From Desulfococcaceae bacterium HSG8 (lineage in GTDB: Bacteria > Desulfobacterota > Desulfobacteria > Desulfobacterales > 4be13), in NCBI GenBank assembly GCA_030378015.1, contig JAUCGG010000032.1, forward strand, positions 1 to 34,992: a stretch of DNA of 34,992 nucleotides. Reading direction: 5' to 3'. Below the pieces are notes generated by a model that worked only from the letters and a program-made list of their open reading frames with translations, had not been told where the DNA came from and did not search any database. Positions 27,621-34,992 of this stretch are shown in pieces. The stretch's first letter is position 1. The number at the start of each line of letters is the position of its first letter. The position numbers and the translations under genes are program-made.

Positions 27621-27911
27621 ATGGAAAGAGAAGAATCAAAGATAAGAGCAAATGTTATCGTCAGCGGCAGGGTACAGGGGGTTTTCTTCAGAGCAGAAAC
27701 CAAACGGGCAGCAGAAAATGAAGGTGTTACCGGATGGGTAAAAAACAGGAGTGACGGAACTGTCCGGGCACTTTTCGAAGGTAACGAAGTGAGTGTCCAT
27801 GCCATGGTGGAGTGGTGCAAAGAGGGATCTCCGCATTCAAAAGTCAAGGATGTGAAGGTGGAATGGGAAGAGTATCAAGGTGAGTTTGATGAATTTGAAA
27901 TTACCTATTAG
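27621..27911 (+). CDS. acyP: Acylphosphatase
   Basis: A 96-residue enzyme hydrolysing acyl phosphates. The phosphate-binding loop and catalytic Arg are in GRVQGVFFRAETKRAA and the catalytic Asn in GWVKNRSDGTV; the end DEFEITY is typical. The ATG at 27621 is chosen over a GTG at 27615 because GAGG at 27612-27615 is 5 nt upstream and overlaps the GTG. It follows ligA by 7 nt, ending the phosphorylase-ligA-acyP unit. Confidence 0.95.
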   Translation: MEREESKIRANVIVSGRVQGVFFRAETKRAAENEGVTGWVKNRSDGTVRALFEGNEVSVHAMVEWCKEGSPHSKVKDVKVEWEEYQGEFDEFEITY

Positions 27912-27915
27912 ACTG

Positions 27916-27964
27916 AGGGGGTGAGGTGTGAGGGCAGTAGTCTCCCCGCCCCCTCAACCCCTCA
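27916..27964. terminator. G/C-rich hairpin between convergent acyP and HU genes
   Basis: GAGGGGGTGAGG pairs with CCTCAACCCCTC (one mismatch), followed by AAAAAG. In the 68-nt gap between converging genes it could end transcription from either side. There is no clean T-run on the plus strand. Confidence 0.4.
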
Positions 27965-27979
27965 AAAAGTTCTCCGATG

Positions 27980-28258
27980 TTAAATCGCATCCCTGAGTTT
28001 CTTGCCAGGTCTGAATTTTACCACATTACAGGCTTTGATTTTAATCGGTTCGCCCGTCTGGGGATTACGACCTTTGCGGGCTTTCCGGCGGATCTTCGAA
28101 AACGTGCCGAATCCCACCAGCGTCACCTTACCATCTTTTTTCTTCAGCGCGTCTATCACACTATCCATAAAAGCGTTCAGCGCCGCGGCTGCTTTAATCT
28201 TAGGAATTTCAGCCTCATCTGCCATTCTTTCTATAAGCTCAGCCTTTGTCATACTCAT
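27980..28258 (-). CDS. HU-family DNA-binding protein
   Basis: A 92-residue histone-like protein that bends DNA and organises the nucleoid. Features: MTKAELIERMADEA start; VTLVGFGTFSKIRRKARKGRNPQTGEPIKI, the beta-arm with the invariant GFG-F and RNPQTG (arm tip with intercalating Pro); and VKFRPGKKLRDAI end. GGGGG lies 10 nt before the ATG. It is monocistronic, with a good promoter at 28319-28345. Confidence 0.97.
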   Translation of the reverse strand: MSMTKAELIERMADEAEIPKIKAAAALNAFMDSVIDALKKKDGKVTLVGFGTFSKIRRKARKGRNPQTGEPIKIKACNVVKFRPGKKLRDAI

Positions 28259-28318
28259 GGTTCATTACCCCCTTTTTGGTTTCAGATTCATTTATAATTC
28301 TCCGTCTTTTTTCCGCTC

Positions 28319-28345
28319 AATATAGTAAGTAATTTCTAATGTCAA
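28319..28345 (-). promoter_or_regulatory. Promoter of the HU gene
   Basis: On the minus strand a perfect -35 TTGACA (28340-28345) is followed by TATATT (28319-28324) at 15 nt or TATTGA at 17 nt as -10. It lies about 60 nt upstream of the HU start. Confidence 0.6.
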
Positions 28346-28597
28346 CATAAATCAGCATTCAGTAACACTTTTTTTGAAATCTGAATCGTTAACCTTCTTA
28401 AAACGGGTATGCGGAGCTAGTAATTTCCCCAAATTCGGTATTACCAAAGTATGATAGCATGTCATGTCTGAATTTTTTCGATTTACGAGTTTGGCAATCG
28501 TAAATCCGAAATCGTAAATCGTAAATCGGTGGACATTTGATAAAAGAGTATTATATTGAATTTATTCCTGTATTATTAAGAAAACGTTTGCCGCTTC

Positions 28598-28650
28598 GGA
28601 GTGCCGAACTTACAGTTTGGCATAACGCCAAACTGTAAGTTTGGCACTCC
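28598..28650. repeat. GGAGTGCC palindrome with 24-bp arms
   Basis: GGAGTGCCGAACTTACAGTT(TGGC) at 28598-28621 pairs with the inverse at 28627-28650 around a 5-nt loop, with one mismatch. It ends 25 nt before the heptosyltransferase start and could affect its expression. The region 28346-28597 holds no gene, only TCGTAAATC heptamer words near 28495-28530. Confidence 0.85.
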
Positions 28651-28675
28651 GGGTCGGAAAGGAGTGTATCGGACG

Positions 28676-29725
28676 TTGAAACCATATTTGAAATTAAAAA
28701 ATGCCAGACGCCTGCTCATCCGCTCAACGAACTGGATCGGTGATGCGGTTATGACAACACCTGCTGTCCGAATGATCCGGAAAAATTTCCCTGACGCTGA
28801 GATTACTATCCTGGCAAAGCCCTGGGTCGCACCTGTTTTTGAAAACAGTTCTCATGCAGATCATGTAATGATTTACGATAGTTCAGGACGGCATCATGGG
28901 GTTATCGGTAAGTTTCGGCTTGCAAGAGACTTGGAAGCCCGTTATTTTGACGCGGCAATTCTTCTTCAGAATGCTTTTGAGGCGGCCCTCATCAGCTTTC
29001 TTGCAGGGATTCCGGTAAGAATCGGGTATGATACAGACGCCAGACGGTTTCTGCTGACCCATCCGGTTCCGTGTACCCCGGAGATAAAACGCGTACATCA
29101 GACCGAATATTATACAGACATCCTTCGGGGGATAGGGCTGAGGCCCTGCAACGGAGAGCTTTATATGAAGGTAAGCCGGGAAAACCAGTGTCGGGCCGGA
29201 GAAACTTTGCGTCAGTACGGCATTTCGCAGCAGGGCCGTCTGCTGGGAATCAATCCCGGCGCAACTTTCGGAACTGCCAAGCGATGGTTTCCCGAACGCT
29301 ACGCTGCACTGTGTAAGAAGCTCGCGGATGCTGCACCTAATATCCTTATTTTCGGGGGGCCCGGTGAAGAAGCCCTGGGGAAACATATAAGTGAAATAAT
29401 CGGGAAACATTGCATCAGTCTTTGTGGTAAAACCACCCTGGGGGAGGCCATTGCCCTGATTGAGAAATGCAGCCTCTTCATTACAAACGATTCAGGACTG
29501 ATGCATGTGGCGGCCGCGCTTGATGTTCCCCAGGCCGCCATATTCGGTTCCACAGATCATGTAACCACATCACCGGCCAGCGCAAAGAGCCGCATTGTCA
29601 GAGTTCCGACGCCATGCAGCCCGTGTCTCAGACCCGAATGCCCGGAAAAGCACCATCAATGTATGAAAGCAGTCACAGTTGACATGGTATATGAGGCTTG
29701 CCAGAAATTGATAATTGATAATTGA
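28676..29725 (+). CDS. waaF: Glycosyltransferase family 9, WaaF-like heptosyltransferase
   Basis: A ~349-residue GT9 (GT-B fold) protein that adds ADP-heptose to the LPS inner core on the cytoplasmic face. Marks: LLIRSTNWIGDAVMTTPAVRMIRKNFP at the N-terminus (the WaaF-type NWIGDAVM motif), LGINPGATFGTAKRWFPERYAAL in the middle, and SLFITNDSGLMHVAAALDVPQAAIFGSTD for the sugar-nucleotide site, then PCSPCLRPECPEKHHQCM. The start is uncertain. The frame is open into the upstream palindrome; I take TTG at 28676 with GGAG 11 nt upstream, and GTG at 28664 is the alternative. Separated from the second GT9 gene by 1.9 kb. Confidence 0.9.
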   Translation: MKPYLKLKNARRLLIRSTNWIGDAVMTTPAVRMIRKNFPDAEITILAKPWVAPVFENSSHADHVMIYDSSGRHHGVIGKFRLARDLEARYFDAAILLQNAFEAALISFLAGIPVRIGYDTDARRFLLTHPVPCTPEIKRVHQTEYYTDILRGIGLRPCNGELYMKVSRENQCRAGETLRQYGISQQGRLLGINPGATFGTAKRWFPERYAALCKKLADAAPNILIFGGPGEEALGKHISEIIGKHCISLCGKTTLGEAIALIEKCSLFITNDSGLMHVAAALDVPQAAIFGSTDHVTTSPASAKSRIVRVPTPCSPCLRPECPEKHHQCMKAVTVDMVYEACQKLIIDN

Positions 29726-30193
29726 TAATCAGCAGATCGAACATATTTATATTTATATGAAAGTTCGCGGACAACGGAGTGCCAAACTTGCAGTTTGGCA
29801 TTGCGCAAGCGTGCGAAGCGAAGCTTGCGCATACAATGTTTCGTTGTGGCCGTAGTACAGCAACTTGTAAATTCCTCCCCCCTTTTTTAAAGGGGGGCCG
29901 GGGGGATTTCTGCCACAACCTCCTTTTTTGTAACATAAAATCCCCCGGCCCCCTTTAAAAAAGGGGGGGACGAACTTAAAAAGTGGTGTAGTAGATCATG
30001 GCCGTTTATATGAAAGTCAGCAACAACGGAGTGCCAAACTTACAGTTTGGCATAGCGTATATAGTCCTAGTTTCAGATTCGTTGTGACCGCGAGATCATG
30101 GAAGTTCCCGGCAGATTGGCAAATCCGCCTGAAATGCCCGGGATTTGTCAATCCCGGGCGGACTTTCTGATCTGCTGATATTGGTAACTGATA
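29726..30193. repeat. Repeat island between waaF-like gene and hypothetical gene
   Basis: In order: ATAATCAGCAGATCGAAC; two GGAGTGCCAAACTTRCAGTT palindromes (about 29777 and 30028); TTGCGCAAGC...GCTTGCGCA; an inverted pair of CCCCCCTTTTTTAAAGGGG blocks (about 29876-29900 and 29938-29970); GATCATGGCCGTTTATATGA; and ATTGGCAAATCC...GGATTTGTCAATCC (30115-30155). No gene is seen. Confidence 0.75.
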
Positions 30194-30661
30194 ATGGAAG
30201 CTCCCTGTAAATTTATCATAAATCAGCCTGTTAATCGCATTTCGCAAGTAAAATTTACGAAAATCGGTAAAAGTATCCGGGGAACTGTGAAATTCGAAGC
30301 ACATTCCTATAATAGCGACTCAATAGGCGAGATGGCTCGTTGTATGCTGGATATTTTAAAAGGAAATCTGAACCGGCAAGTGGTATGGGAAACCCCGAAG
30401 AATGAAGAAATCCGCTTCATTTTTAATGATAACTATCCCTGCGTACAACTGAAAATATTCAGAGACGGTGAAGAACTGGCTGATGTCAGCACACATGCAC
30501 ATTCATGGGGTCATATTTTCAGCAGTTCGTTAAGGGCATTGTCTGAAAAAATATCCGAAGAAGAATACTCGTCCGAATCAGGGTGGGGATATGAATTTCC
30601 TGGAAATAGTCTGTCACAGCTTGAATCAATGTCGGAAAAACTACGATTTTTCCCGGAATGA
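30194..30661 (+). CDS. Hypothetical protein
   Basis: A 155-residue soluble protein I do not recognise. It is slightly acidic with mixed alpha/beta character, no signal or membrane helix, and a stretch GWGYEFPGNSLSQLESMSEKLRF near the end. The ATG has no clear ribosome site, and the last codons (FFPE-stop) run into the CCCGGAATGACA repeat word, so its C-terminus may have been trimmed by repeat insertion. The uninterrupted 155 codons and ordinary composition favour a real gene. Confidence 0.55.
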   Translation: MEAPCKFIINQPVNRISQVKFTKIGKSIRGTVKFEAHSYNSDSIGEMARCMLDILKGNLNRQVVWETPKNEEIRFIFNDNYPCVQLKIFRDGEELADVSTHAHSWGHIFSSSLRALSEKISEEEYSSESGWGYEFPGNSLSQLESMSEKLRFFPE

Positions 30662-30673
30662 CAGCATCTTAAA

Positions 30674-30985
30674 GTGTCATTCCGGGGAAAATTAAAAAAC
30701 GGATGTTTTTTAATTTTAACCCGGAATCCACTGTTTGCAAGGGGTTATCGGAAAGTTTCTGATCTACTGACAGTGGATTCCGGGTTAAAATCGGAAAGCA
30801 TCTGTTTTCCGATTTTCCCCGGAATGACAGCATCTTAAGTGTCATTCCGGGGAAAATTAAAAAACGGATGTTTTTTAATTTTAACCCGGAATCCACTGTT
30901 TGCAAGGGTTATCGGAAAGTTTCTGATCTACTTACAGTGGATTCCGGGTTAAAATCGGAAAGCATCTGTTTTCCGATTTTTATAT
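30674..30985. repeat. Tandem 165-bp palindromic units, CCCGGAATCCACTG family
   Basis: GTGTCATTCCGGGGAAAATT starts at 30674 and again at 30839, period 165 bp; the second unit is cut short at about 30985. Each unit contains two hairpins: GGAAAATTAAAAAAC/GTTTTTTAATTTT and ATCGGAAAGCAT/CTGTTTTCCGAT. Outer words CCCGGAATCCACTG and CAGTGGATTCCGGG are inverse of each other. Single members are at 23962 and 24508-24650. Confidence 0.9.
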
Positions 30986-30989
30986 GAAA

Positions 30990-31122
30990 CTCGTGAGTCG
31001 TAAGTTCTCATAAATAGCTGAAATAACTCACCGGGAAACTCCCCCCTTTTTTAAAGGGGGGGCCGGGGGGGATTTCCCCCGACCTGCTGAAATCCCCCTG
31101 AATCCCCCTTTAAAAAAGGGGG
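30990..31122. repeat. Inverted copy of the window-start repeat
   Basis: From CTCGTGAGTCGTAAGTTCTC through CCGGGAAACTCCCCCC to the G/C runs, this is the reverse complement of 1-128 with few changes. The two copies are 31 kb apart in opposite orientation. Confidence 0.85.
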
Positions 31123-31199
31123 ACTCAGAACAGCGGCTTCAGAGAACTTATGACTGTCGAGATGAAAGTATTTTGTATTTTGTATTTAGTGTTTGGCCA

Positions 31200-31552
31200 T
31201 CTGCTCCGACTTTCATGTTTCGTTGTGACCGTCAGATCATGGCCGTTTATATGAAAGCAACAACGGAGTGCCAAACTTACAGTTTGGCATTGCGTAAGCG
31301 AGCGAAGCGAAGCTTGCGCATTCATAGCTGCCGGACATGCCGGCGATTGTGTCCGAAAATACATGGCTGTTTATATGAAAGTGTTAAGGGATTAAGGGGT
31401 AAGTATTAAAGAAAACTGTAAAAACTTTCATCGTTCGTTGTGACCGTCAGATCATGGCTGTGTATGAAAGTCTCCGGAGTTCCGGGAAGTGTATGCGCAA
31501 GCTGCCAAACTATAAGTTTGGCACTCCGTTGCCGCGGTACTTTCATATAAAA
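31200..31552. repeat. TTCGTTGTGACCGTCAGATC repeat cluster
   Basis: TTTCGTTGTGACCGTCAGAT followed by CATGGCCGTTTATATGAAAG occurs near 31217 and 31437, with shortened members at about 29838, 30080 and 31362. GGAGTGCCAAACTTACAGTT palindromes at 31264 and (inverse) 31501, and TTGCGTAAGC...GCTTGCGCA at 31290, are interleaved. No gene is credible in 30990-31633. Confidence 0.75.
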
Positions 31553-31633
31553 ATTAAAAAAAATCCACTGTTGCAGAAGTTTTCGATCTACTGATAATTA
31601 TACCAACAACAAATTGGTGGGCCTACTGTAAAA

Positions 31634-32701
31634 ATGAATATTCTTATTGTAAAACTAAGCGCCATCGGAGATGTAATCCATACACTTCCGGCTTTGAATG
31701 CCATCAGAAACCACTACCCGGATGCTTGCATCACCTGGGTGGTGGAGGAAGCAGCGGCTCCTCTTGTGGAGGGACACAGCGTGCTGGATCGGGTTCTGAT
31801 TTCAAAACGGAAGCAATGGGTAAAAGATATTTTTACTTTAAAAACAAAGCGTTTTCAAAAGATGAGAGCAATAAAAGAAGCATACCTTTTTATAAAAGAA
31901 CTCCGGGATACCCGATATGACCTGGTATTCGATTTCCAGCAACTGCTGAAAAGCGGCATCCTGGTGGGTTTATCAAAGGGAGATCGAAAAACCGGCTATA
32001 ATAAAGGTATGGAGCACATGGAACACAGCTACCTCTTTCTGAACCAGCGAATCCCGCCTGTGAAAATGGATAACCACGCGCTGATCAGGAATCTGATGCT
32101 CCTGGATGCCTCGGGGATTCATTCTGATGACATCATATTCGACCTTCCGGTTCGGGAAAAAGATCGCAGGATGACGGATGACCTCCTGTCCCAGCATGGT
32201 ATGAACGCTTCCGAACCGTTTGCAGCCCTTAACCCGGTGGCAAAATGGGAAACAAAGCTATGGGATGATGAAAAATTCTCGGGACTGGCCGACGCGCTGA
32301 CCGACCAATACGGTATCAGGGTGGTTTTCACAGGAGGCCCGGAAGACCGGGGAACGGTTCGGAATATCATTTCCGGTATGCAGCATGAAGCTGTGAGTCT
32401 TGCGGGGGAAACGAGCCTGAAAATGCTGGCCGCGCTTTATGAGAAATCAGCTTTTCTCATTTCAACAGATACGGGTCCCATGCATCTGGCAGCAGCATTG
32501 GGGAAACCGGTTGTGGCGATTTTCGGCCCCACAGCTCCGTGGAGAACCGGCCCGTTCGGTCCGGGGCATCAGGTCATACGGGCAGGGATGGAATGCAGTC
32601 CCTGTTTTAAACGGCATTGCAATACAACGGAATGTATGAAACGCGTCAGCATCCGGGATGTGCTGGACGGGGTTCGGAATGTTTCCCGGTTTCGGATCTG
32701 A
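31634..32701 (+). CDS. waaC: Glycosyltransferase family 9, WaaC-like heptosyltransferase
   Basis: A 355-residue GT9 protein of the heptosyltransferase I kind: MNILIVKLSAIGDVIHTLPALNAIRNHYP at the start (the WaaC-type KLSAIGDVIHTLP motif), ALNPVAKWETKLWDDEKF, VVFTGGPEDRG and STDTGPMHLAAALGKPVVAIFGPT for nucleotide-sugar binding, and CSPCFKRHCNTTECM near the end. Residues ~55-95 hold a basic, Lys-rich insertion (KRKQWVKDIFTLKTKRFQK) suited to the membrane surface. Its likely role is adding the first heptose to Kdo of the LPS core. GGTGGG is 12 nt upstream, a weak ribosome site. Confidence 0.9.
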   Translation: MNILIVKLSAIGDVIHTLPALNAIRNHYPDACITWVVEEAAAPLVEGHSVLDRVLISKRKQWVKDIFTLKTKRFQKMRAIKEAYLFIKELRDTRYDLVFDFQQLLKSGILVGLSKGDRKTGYNKGMEHMEHSYLFLNQRIPPVKMDNHALIRNLMLLDASGIHSDDIIFDLPVREKDRRMTDDLLSQHGMNASEPFAALNPVAKWETKLWDDEKFSGLADALTDQYGIRVVFTGGPEDRGTVRNIISGMQHEAVSLAGETSLKMLAALYEKSAFLISTDTGPMHLAAALGKPVVAIFGPTAPWRTGPFGPGHQVIRAGMECSPCFKRHCNTTECMKRVSIRDVLDGVRNVSRFRI

Positions 32702-32719
32702 GAAGAAACGCCCGGACAT

Positions 32720-34480
32720 TCATTTTTTCTGAAAATACCTGATTTCCACAGCCGTACCGATCCCTTTTTCTTTGCAGAACTTCATTGCCCCGCGTGTGAA
32801 TCCTCCCACGGACAGGAACACGGGCAGTATCTTTTTTTTCGGGAAACGCTCCGAATATGCCTCTGTTTTCTCCCGGAAATCTCTTACCGCCCTCAGCCCG
32901 GTTTTTTCCTTTGTCTTTTTCACTTCCGCGATCACTGTCCTGCCGCAGTCAGATTCCGCAAGAACATCGGTTTCCATCTCTTTCCCATCTTTCCTCTGGA
33001 ATTTCTCCCTCATTCGGACATCCGTGATGTTCAGTTTTTTCCTGTCTTTCACACCGTTAAAATAGGCGGACAGGGAGAACCGTTTCCGGGATCGGAATTC
33101 CGTGAACAGTTGGAACTCAGCGAACTTGCCGATCAGGTTGCCCAGTCTTCCCTGAAGCGATTTCTTATCCGCCTTCAGCCTGTCCAGTTCCGCGTTGAAA
33201 TCTTTTTTCAGATCAGGAGCGAATTCCCTGATTTCCTTTTCAAACCGTTTTCGGAGGATAAGATTCAGTGTTCCGTCCCCCAGTCCCCTGTAGTCAATAT
33301 CGGCTGTTCCTTTTTTAATCACATCGGCTTTCACCATTATCTCCAGCTTTTCCCGGACTTCTTTTTCGTCAGTTTCCAGTTCCAGTTCGTCCCTGAGTTC
33401 CCGGGGTGTCCACTCCCTGTCCGAGTATTTGCAGAGGTGCAGCAGCATTTTTTTGGCATTGCGGTCGTTCACCTTTTTCAGCGTCAGCTCAATATATTCC
33501 CCCCAAGTCATGGACATCTCGGAATTCTCATCGGTTATCTCATAATTCACAGTGTCCACAACCCCTTGACGCGTTGTCAGGTCTCTTTCCTCGAAGTCGC
33601 TCTGGATCACGCATGAGATGAAAAACGGGTCTGACATGCATAGGCTGTTTATCTGATCCGCTGTCTCATTTGTAACCGGGGCTCCGAAGCTTTCAGCGTA
33701 TCCGTAAACCGCCTGAAGTCCCTGTTCAGGCGTCAGATACGGATTTATGAAATACCGCTTCAGCCTGCCGGCTTCCAGGTATTTATTTATGACCGTTATC
33801 AGCCATCCCACATAGGAGCCTGTCACCAGCATGGGCGCGATCTTTGATTCCACAACATCGTGAAAGCTTCCGGCAAGGGTTTCATCAGGTTTTTCTTTGC
33901 ATCGTTTGTCTCGGCAGATATACTGTGTGATATTCTGAAATTCATCTATGATCACGAGAATCCGCTGATCATAAACCCCTGCAAAACGCTCCGGGGCAGT
34001 ATAGGCGATTTCCCACATGGAATCATGCATCTCCCGGTCCCTGTTCCAGAGAAGCATGTCCACATCCTCGGCCAGTATATCGGGCGATCCGGAGATGCCG
34101 TATTCCCGTATTTTATCCAGGGAAAGCGGATTTCTTACCAGACGCTCGTCCCTTTCCAGAAATGAAATATACTGGGATGCGAAGGCCCGGTAATATTCGA
34201 TGGCGAACTCCGGATACCATATTTTCTTTTCCCTGATGCTGAAATAAAACGGGATAATGTTCCTGTTTTCGCTCCACAGGCGGTTGAAAATCCGTTGTAC
34301 AATAGCGGTCTTCCCGCTTTTTCTCCGTCCGAGCAGCACCCTGGACTTGCCCAGCCTTTTCGGTATCAAATCAAGCCACTGACCCAGAAGTCGGAATTCT
34401 TTTTCCCGCCCCACCAGCAGATCAGGGTCCCCGATTCTTTCGGGCAGCGGATATCTCATTTCCGTACTTTTTTCTTTCAT
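32720..34480 (-). CDS. AAA ATPase with C-terminal PD-(D/E)XK-like domain, intact copy C
   Basis: A 586-residue protein of the archaeal-type AAA/STAND ATPase kind. Opening RIGDPDLLVGREKEFRLLGQ; Walker A GRRKSGKT (51-58); Walker B ILVIIDEFQ (174-182); a TGSYVGWL segment (~220-227); a winged-helix-like region with SDREWTPRELRDELELETDEKEV; and a C-terminal nuclease-like motif with Asp505, Glu519 and Lys521 (ETDVLAES...VIAEVKK). Such ATPase-nuclease fusions are common, often multi-copy, and of unknown role, perhaps defence or mobile-element linked. The ATG at 34480 has AAGGAG 6 nt upstream; an in-frame ATG at 34501 lies before that site. Two damaged paralogues (6601-7272 and 8213-10154) show that the family has spread and decayed in this window. 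Confidence 0.88.
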   Translation of the reverse strand: MKEKSTEMRYPLPERIGDPDLLVGREKEFRLLGQWLDLIPKRLGKSRVLLGRRKSGKTAIVQRIFNRLWSENRNIIPFYFSIREKKIWYPEFAIEYYRAFASQYISFLERDERLVRNPLSLDKIREYGISGSPDILAEDVDMLLWNRDREMHDSMWEIAYTAPERFAGVYDQRILVIIDEFQNITQYICRDKRCKEKPDETLAGSFHDVVESKIAPMLVTGSYVGWLITVINKYLEAGRLKRYFINPYLTPEQGLQAVYGYAESFGAPVTNETADQINSLCMSDPFFISCVIQSDFEERDLTTRQGVVDTVNYEITDENSEMSMTWGEYIELTLKKVNDRNAKKMLLHLCKYSDREWTPRELRDELELETDEKEVREKLEIMVKADVIKKGTADIDYRGLGDGTLNLILRKRFEKEIREFAPDLKKDFNAELDRLKADKKSLQGRLGNLIGKFAEFQLFTEFRSRKRFSLSAYFNGVKDRKKLNITDVRMREKFQRKDGKEMETDVLAESDCGRTVIAEVKKTKEKTGLRAVRDFREKTEAYSERFPKKKILPVFLSVGGFTRGAMKFCKEKGIGTAVEIRYFQKK

Positions 34481-34588
34481 GGCCTGCTCCTTAATTCTCA
34501 TTCCTTATCTTTTTAAAATTTCACGCTGTGTACAACTTTTACGCAGAGGGCGCGGACAAGGGCTTTCCTGATTATCAGTTGGCAATTA

Positions 34589-34992
34589 TCAATTCTGCTT
34601 TTCCAGCCACCGCTTGTCACTTGTCCATGCGATTCCGTGCTTCCTGAGATATGCCAGGGTGTTTTTGAAAAATCCGTTCACAGAAAAGACAAACAGCACG
34701 GCCCTGCCGATATTTTCAAGTTTCATCAGTTCCCCGGCTTTTTCCCTGAAAGCTTCCGCCTCTTTCACGGTGAATTTCGCTTTCCGGTTCTTCACCTCGC
34801 CGATGAGCGAATATCCGCCTTTCTCCGCCTTGGCAAAAACGTCGATCTGGAATTCAGGTTCGTGAAGGGGCGGGGAATGGAAGCCACTGATCTCTCCGTA
34901 TTCCGCAAATTCGAAATCATCCGGCAGGTTGTGTATCAGGGATCTGTACAGGCCGCTGTTTCCGCGGGCATCGTATCGGAGACGGTGAATGA
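34589..34992 (-). CDS. C-terminal part of a PD-(D/E)XK-domain protein (partial at window edge)
   Basis: The frame is open to the window end, so the N-terminus is missing; 133 residues are visible. They include IHRLRYDARGNSGLYRSLIHNLP, then EFQIDVFAKAEKGGYSLIGEVKNRKAKFTVKEA, a D...E-x-K nuclease-like signature (IDVF, GEVKNR) as found at the C-terminus of many AAA ATPases. The end is YLRKHGIAWTSDKRWLEKQN. Transcribed in the same direction as and just upstream (about 108 nt) of ATPase copy C. It is not a close paralogue of that gene's C-terminus, but the same general architecture is likely. Confidence 0.7.
   Translation of the reverse strand, partial: IHRLRYDARGNSGLYRSLIHNLPDDFEFAEYGEISGFHSPPLHEPEFQIDVFAKAEKGGYSLIGEVKNRKAKFTVKEAEAFREKAGELMKLENIGRAVLFVFSVNGFFKNTLAYLRKHGIAWTSDKRWLEKQN

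Noticed and set aside
27977..28325. Plus-strand frames of ~106 codons across the HU gene
   Set aside because: Antisense to the well-supported HU gene.

Overview
The window looks like chromosomal DNA of an anaerobic, probably sulfate-reducing Desulfobacterota bacterium. A Desulfobacterales member with a repeat-rich genome of the Desulfonema type is my best guess. The reasons are a two-gene soluble heterodisulfide-reductase module, an HdrA with an in-frame UGA (selenocysteine) fused to MvhD, LPS heptosyltransferases (Gram-negative), CheW and HU, and very dense intergenic palindromic repeats. The assignment is an inference; there is no rRNA, tRNA or other marker to prove it.

Layout. 1-4936: a TM2-domain membrane protein, a single-domain response regulator, a small membrane-anchored protein and a 1037-residue multidomain glycosyltransferase. 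4937-10280: an accessory, decaying region with a short array of ~118-bp repeats, the tail of an exoprotein, a 239-bp MITE-like insertion, two damaged copies of an AAA ATPase (one carrying a second, 163-bp MITE-like insertion with a target duplication), and a HigBA-type toxin-antitoxin pair. 10443-14574: the redox module, a MvhD-HdrC-HdrB fusion followed by selenoprotein HdrA-MvhD. 14575-17060: a nine-unit 118-bp repeat array, a second copy of the exoprotein tail, a two-gene unit ending in a truncated nucleotidyltransferase, and a second copy of the higA tail. 17064-22354: a DUF3108 periplasmic protein, an RND efflux permease and CheW. 22528-23822 (minus strand): nucleotidyltransferase, small protein, antitoxin and PIN toxin in one overlapping unit. 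24852-27911: nucleoside phosphorylase, ligA and acylphosphatase, tightly packed. 27980-28258 (minus): HU. 28676-32701: two heptosyltransferase-family genes (waaF-like and waaC-like) separated by a hypothetical gene and ~1.4 kb of nested repeats. 32720-34992 (minus): the intact parent-type copy of the AAA ATPase/nuclease gene, then the C-terminal end of another nuclease-domain protein cut by the window edge.

How it fits together. The housekeeping blocks (ligase, acylphosphatase, HU, LPS core synthesis, Hdr) are intact and compact, while the DNA between them is filled with at least seven families of palindromic repeats. The accessory blocks (ATPase copies, toxin-antitoxin genes, exoprotein tail) share duplicated segments with sharp common boundaries, so the region was assembled by repeated insertion and recombination. 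No transposase gene is present in the window, so the MITE-like elements must have been mobilised in trans. The strongest biological point is the selenocysteine-containing HdrA paired with a MvhD-HdrD-like fusion. The strongest genome-dynamics points are the two small elements with target duplications, one of which has its empty site elsewhere in the same window.
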